A DNA stretch of 61,103 bases, taken from the NCBI GenBank assembly GCA_035995985.1, contig DASYJY010000211.1:1-61103 (forward strand), in the 5' to 3' direction. Of this stretch, positions 57,655-61,103 are shown in pieces. Positions within the stretch are counted from its first letter, which is position 1, and each line of letters begins with the position of its first letter. The notes beneath the pieces are model-generated. The model saw nothing but the letters and a program-made list of their open reading frames with translations, made no database searches and was not told where the DNA came from. The position numbers were made by a program, and so were the translations under genes. Source of the stretch: JADGNZ01 sp035995985 (GTDB lineage: Bacteria > Acidobacteriota > Thermoanaerobaculia > Gp7-AA8).

Positions 57655-58941
57655 TCACGGAGCTGCCTCCTCCGCCGCGAGATCGATGATCCCGCGCTCG
57701 ATGTAGATCGGTCGGATGTGCTCCGCCAGCATCGGCCTTTTCACCGCCAGCCAGAGTGCGCCGGCGAGACACATGATCGCGCCGTAGAAGATCGTTCGTT
57801 CGGCGCCGATGCGGTCCGCGACGATTCCGGACAGCAGGCTGCCGATCGGCTGCACGCCCATGATGGCCATGCTGTAGAACGCCATCACCCGTCCGCGCAG
57901 GTTCTCGTCGACAACCGTCTGCAGGATCGTGTTCGCCGACGCCGCCTGCAGCATCATTCCGGCGCCGATGATCGGAAGGATCACCACCGACAACCAGAGC
58001 ACGTGCGAGAACGCGAACGCGATCAGCCCGAGGCTGAGGCCGATCGATGCGGCCACGATGACCTTGCCGAGGCCGACGACGGTGTGACGCGAGGCGAGGT
58101 AGAGCGTGCCGGCCAGCGCGCCGACTCCAGAGGCCGTCATCAGAATGCCCAGCGTGTGCGGTCCGCCGTGCAGCACCTTCGAGGCGATGACCGGCATCAG
58201 CGTCGCGTACGGCATTCCCGCGAGCCCGGCCAGCGCGACGATCAGCAGCAGCGCGCGGACGGGAGGGAAGCGCGACACGTACGTCCATCCGGTGCGCAGC
58301 TCTTCGAGCATGCGCGTGTCGACCTCCGCCCGGACCGTACGCGTGCGGCGCATGGCCAGCAGCGACGCGATGACGGCGAGATACGAAATCGCGTCCGCGC
58401 CGAAGCACCACCCTTCGCCCAGCGTCGCGATGAGGATGCCGCCGATCGATGGTCCGATGATGCGCGACGCGTTGATCATCGAGGAGTTCAGCGCGATCGC
58501 GTTCGGCAGGTCGTCGCGGTCTTCCACCATCTCCACGACGAACGACTGCCGCGCCGGCGTATCGAACGAATTGATCACCCCTTGCACCAGCTGCAGCACG
58601 ATGACCTCGGCCACGGTGATCACGTTCATCAGCGCCAGCACCGCCAGCGCCGCCGATTGCAGCGCCGACAGAACTTGCGTGATGACGAGAATGCGATGCC
58701 GGTCCCACCGATCGACCAGCACGCCGGCGAACGGCGACAGGATCAGCATCGGAATCTGTCCCGCGAATCCGACGATGCCGAGGAGGAGCTCGGAGCCGGT
58801 GAGGCGGTAGACGAGCCAACTCGTGGCGATGCGCGTGATCCACGAGCCGACCAGCGAGATCGATTGCCCGCCGAAGAAGAGACGGTAGTTGCGATGGCGC
58901 AGCGCGCGCGTAAGTCGATTCAAGCGATCCCGTCCACGCAA
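57655..58941 (-). CDS. MFS exporter of the enterobactin-exporter-like group
   Basis: The 428-residue transporter has 12 predicted helices and starts MRGRDRLNRLTRALRHRNYR followed by LFFGGQSISLVGSWITRIAT, the opening of MFS_3-type exporters. The loop motif GVLVDRWDRHRILVITQVL (between helices 2 and 3) and ARQSFVVEMVEDRDDLPNAI are typical of that group, which includes EntS and macrolide exporters. Substrate unknown. Confidence 0.9.
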   Translation of the reverse strand: MRGRDRLNRLTRALRHRNYRLFFGGQSISLVGSWITRIATSWLVYRLTGSELLLGIVGFAGQIPMLILSPFAGVLVDRWDRHRILVITQVLSALQSAALAVLALMNVITVAEVIVLQLVQGVINSFDTPARQSFVVEMVEDRDDLPNAIALNSSMINASRIIGPSIGGILIATLGEGWCFGADAISYLAVIASLLAMRRTRTVRAEVDTRMLEELRTGWTYVSRFPPVRALLLIVALAGLAGMPYATLMPVIASKVLHGGPHTLGILMTASGVGALAGTLYLASRHTVVGLGKVIVAASIGLSLGLIAFAFSHVLWLSVVILPIIGAGMMLQAASANTILQTVVDENLRGRVMAFYSMAIMGVQPIGSLLSGIVADRIGAERTIFYGAIMCLAGALWLAVKRPMLAEHIRPIYIERGIIDLAAEEAAP

Positions 58942-59097
58942 TTGCCCGGCCAGCGGACGGAGGCTTGGTTGCCAAAGGCTCCGCCGGCAGTGCTGTTAGA
59001 ACTCCCTCGGTGCGGATTCTCGGCTAGAATCCGCCGCCGCGACGGAAATTTTGAAACGCCACTCGCGTTAGTTTCCGTACCTTCCCGTAGGCATCGT

Positions 59098-59173
59098 GGG
59101 GCCGTAGCTCAATTGGGAGAGCGCCTGAATGGCATTCAGGAGGTCGACGGTTCGATCCCGTTCGGCTCCACCA
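59098..59173 (+). tRNA. tRNA-Ala (anticodon GGC)
   Basis: The 76-base cloverleaf has acceptor GGGGCCG pairing with CGGCTCC, including the G3-U70 pair that marks alanine tRNAs. The anticodon stem CCTGA/TCAGG encloses ATGGCAT with anticodon GGC. The T loop is TTCGATC, and CCA is encoded at 59171-59173. Confidence 0.97.
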
Positions 59174-59366
59174 AAATCACGAAGATCAGTTCAGACGGCG
59201 GCCGTGAGGCCGCCGTTTTGTTTGATTCAGATCATCTTCCAGCGTCGCACGCGCACGAAACGCCGGCCGCTCGAGTCGACGAGCGGCCGGTGTCAATTCG
59301 TCCGCCCTTCATCATCCCAGCGTGGCGAGTGCCGGAATGAGTGCCATGACCTCTGTTGACCGTTTG

Positions 59367-59858
59367 CCACAGCTGGACCTTGTTGCCGGCGCGGTGCCGC
59401 CACCGTTATCGGAACCGCGATCCACTTCGATCCGACGGGGAGCGCACGGCCCGCGAGAAACCGGATCAGCGAGGCTGATTTCGTATCGGTCGGTACGCTC
59501 GCCGGCAGCACCGGCAAACCATCGTCGGCCAAGCCGGTTCATGCGCGTACGACGATGAGGCGGCCAACCGCGGCATCGCCACCCCCATCCTCTTCGCTCC
59601 TACGAACGAGTTCCCGCGAGCCTAGGCTCCCTCAACGGCAAAGCCTGCGCCGGAACGACCGTCGAGATCTACGCGGAGTCCAGCGGCAACCGAACCTCCG
59701 CCAGCTTCGTCAAGGCCATCGAGCCGGGCAGCAACGGGACCTTCCGCGTTCTTGATGTGATCGCGTCCGAGCGAATGCTCGTAAACCTCACAGACAAAGA
59801 GGGAAACACGTCGATGTTCTATGCATCGGAGTGGCCGAAAGCGGGAAAGGAGAAGTGA
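59367..59858 (+). pseudogene. Decayed C-terminal part of a secreted surface protein
   Basis: Three frames in succession read as one degraded protein: ATVIGTAIHFDPTG to ADFVSVGTLAGSTGKPSS, then after a shift SCAYDDEAANRGIATPILFA with PTNEFPRA and a stop, then from about 59621 LNGKACAGTTVEIYAESSGN through MFYASEWPKAGKEK to the stop at 59858. The last part resembles domains that follow beta-helix repeats in large surface proteins. No start or signal peptide remains. The other bases between tRNA-Ala and 60060 contain nothing I can support. Confidence 0.55.
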
Positions 59859-60059
59859 GTTTTTGAACGCGAAAGAAAACCGGCGCCGCTGAACTAAACT
59901 GTCGGACTCCGCAAAAGGAACAACGGTCCGAGCCACCGTCACAAATGGAAAAACTACTACGCAGACTGGGCCTGGCGAAGGAGCGCAGGAGTGAATCGCG
60001 CCTCAAGCTGACGGTCATGCTCACTTCTCAGTCTGTGAATTAAGCCGAAGGAATGACGA

Positions 60060-60539
60060 ATGAAACGTATGCAGGCATTGCTGATCCTCTTCTTCCTCTG
60101 CGTTCCCTCAATGATTGCAATCGCGGAGGAGCCCTCCGCGAAGACGCCGTCATTCGATCCGGAGCTCGCCAGGAAGCTCGGCGCCGATGAACGGGGCATG
60201 AAGACCTACGTCCTCTGCATCCTGAAAACGGGACCAAACGACGCGAAGGTTCTGGGGAAAGAGCGTGAGACCGTCTTCGCCGGTCACTTTGCCAACATCG
60301 GACGGCTGGCCAAAGAAGGAAAGCTCGTCGTCGCCGGCCCTTTCGGCAAGAACGACAGGTCTTATCGCGGTCTGTACATCTTCAACGTCCCGATTCTTGA
60401 AGAAGCCGAAAAGCTCGTCATCCTCGATCCGGCCGTGAAAGCAGGCGTGTTCGTTTACGAACTGACCCCCTGGTACGCCTCCGCCGCGATGATGCTCGTG
60501 CCCGAAACGCACAAGAGGATCGAGAAGCCGTCGAACTGA
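60060..60539 (+). CDS. Secreted YciI-like protein
   Basis: The 159-residue protein starts at ATG 60060 after GAAGGA. A signal peptide (MQALLILFFLCVPSMIAIAE) is followed by a YCII-like domain at about 45-140: MKTYVLCILKTGPNDAKVLG, FAGHFANIGRLAKEGKLVVA, GPFGKNDRSYRGLYIFNVPI and the KAGVFVYELTPWYAS ending. YCII proteins have a ferredoxin-like fold with an acidic/His site (here HFANI His) and act on small molecules; a secreted form suggests a periplasmic role. Confidence 0.8.
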   Translation: MKRMQALLILFFLCVPSMIAIAEEPSAKTPSFDPELARKLGADERGMKTYVLCILKTGPNDAKVLGKERETVFAGHFANIGRLAKEGKLVVAGPFGKNDRSYRGLYIFNVPILEEAEKLVILDPAVKAGVFVYELTPWYASAAMMLVPETHKRIEKPSN

Positions 60540-60926
60540 CGCGCGTCGGCATTCCTAAGAAAGTTAACGGAGCCAATTCATTGACGCCTGGTTAGGATTA
60601 ACGTGCCAGACGGGTCGCCATTGAGGCATGACCTACAAGATCCGTGTAGAGAAGTGTCAATGCCTTGGGCGTATCGTTTGGAACGAGCCCGCGAATGATT
60701 CCGCTCTCGCCATGGAGGTTCTCATAGATGAAGTAGACGCTTCTGTCACGAACCACGCCTACCACAGTCGTGAAGGTCGTCGCTTTCACGCCCGTGACCT
60801 CCCCATTCATCTGGAGGACGGGATCGCATGACGTTGTGGAATGGTTACTACGCCTGTTTCCGCGCAAAACTGCTGGGCTGCCGTGTGCCAAAGAAAGAGC
60901 GCGAGAGAACGATTCTACCGAACTGA
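60540..60926. other. Interval without a supported gene
   Basis: A minus-strand frame of 129 codons (60598-60987) crosses the interval. Its last 70 residues (EVTGVKATTFTTVVGVVRDR and on) look protein-like, but there is no ribosome binding site at either possible start, so it may be a remnant of the gene at the right edge. I see nothing else. Confidence 0.35.
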
Positions 60927-61103
60927 TCACCGAACCGGCGGCGGATCGCTCGGCATCAATGCAAACACATGCAGTACCTCCCCCCAACCTCGGCCTACAT
61001 CATTTGGACCCGTCCACGCGCCCGGCGTTGTCAAGCCTGCACCCGTCCGAAAACCGTTGTGCTTGAACCAGCGGAGGATGCCGTCGTCTGAGATCGTGTA
61101 GAT
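60927..61103 (-). CDS. Tachylectin-like repeat protein, partial
   Basis: The frame is open to the right edge and ends at 60927. The visible 58 residues read IYTISDDGILRWFKHNG, then WTGPNDVGRGWGEVLHVFA, the unit of tachylectin-2-like beta-propellers (x-IYAI-DG-L-WY-H-G, G-WGxFxxVF). After the last VFA the chain ends abruptly in MPSDPPPVR instead of starting a new unit, so the 3' end may be damaged. Such lectins bind N-acetylated sugars. Confidence 0.5.
   Translation of the reverse strand: MYTISDDGILRWFKHNGFRTGAGLTTPGAWTGPNDVGRGWGEVLHVFALMPSDPPPVR

Noticed and set aside
57173..58975. 600-codon frame covering the small surface protein and the MFS gene
   Set aside because: Most is an Arg/His-rich shadow of the MFS gene; only the last 152 codons carry a signal peptide and a sorting tail.

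Overview
This 61 kb window is high-GC bacterial chromosome with mostly ordinary housekeeping and transport genes. The gene mix suggests Acidobacteriota, perhaps a Thermoanaerobaculia-like lineage, but this is inferred from gene content only. Supporting traits are Calx-beta/beta-helix secreted proteins with IPTL-CTERM-like tails, an ABC permease fused to an M1 peptidase, a Kdp operon carrying a porin, a bactofilin, and many dispersed GC-rich palindromes. No rRNA, CRISPR array or prophage structural genes were seen.

Positions 1-7060 are accessory DNA. A TRADD-N-associated-type membrane protein is cut by the left edge. It is followed by a frameshifted XRE regulator, a small two-part DNA-binding protein and a 21-bp minisatellite. 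An apparently intact transposon of 5,237 bp (1779-7015) then sits in the degenerate flank of that minisatellite. It has 34-bp terminal inverted repeats (32/34 identical) and an 8-bp target duplication, AGAAAACC. It encodes an IS1-type transposase and unusual cargo: a membrane GAF protein with a translationally coupled small membrane protein, an odd tRNA gene with an ACU anticodon, a winged-helix-like protein, and a divergent cluster of small XRE-type regulators with repeated operator-like sites.

Positions 7100-18700 hold a YVTN beta-propeller protein, a PRMT-like methyltransferase and two potassium systems facing each other. These are kup and a long kdp operon on the minus strand: small membrane protein, outer-membrane porin, 27-aa peptide, kdpF, kdpA, kdpB, kdpC, then a kdpD that keeps only its N-terminal sensor domains. 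A 19-aa membrane peptide with a strong ribosome binding site follows.

Positions 18700-35800 hold a frameshifted TIR/deoxyribosyltransferase-like gene, kbl, two small enzymes, purA, a giant Calx-beta surface protein, a DUF3037/HipA-kinase pair, a hybrid histidine kinase, and an ABC transporter whose permease is fused to an M1-type peptidase.

Positions 35800-48800 hold a second 21-bp array, nnr, tsaE, a Panacea-type toxin-antitoxin pair, a PEP-mutase/isocitrate-lyase-family enzyme, a cytoplasmic GH18-like protein beside a Microcystis-type mannan-binding lectin, a MacAB-type efflux operon, a bactofilin and an aldehyde dehydrogenase.

Positions 48800-61103 carry a complete phosphate operon, pstSCAB-phoU-phoB-phoR. 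A 219-bp foldback repeat is wedged between phoB and phoR. Beyond it are a DUF4287/SRPBCC protein, a VOC-ArsR pair, an MFS exporter with a small surface protein, tRNA-Ala, a decaying surface-protein gene, a YciI-like secreted protein and a partial tachylectin-like gene at the right edge.
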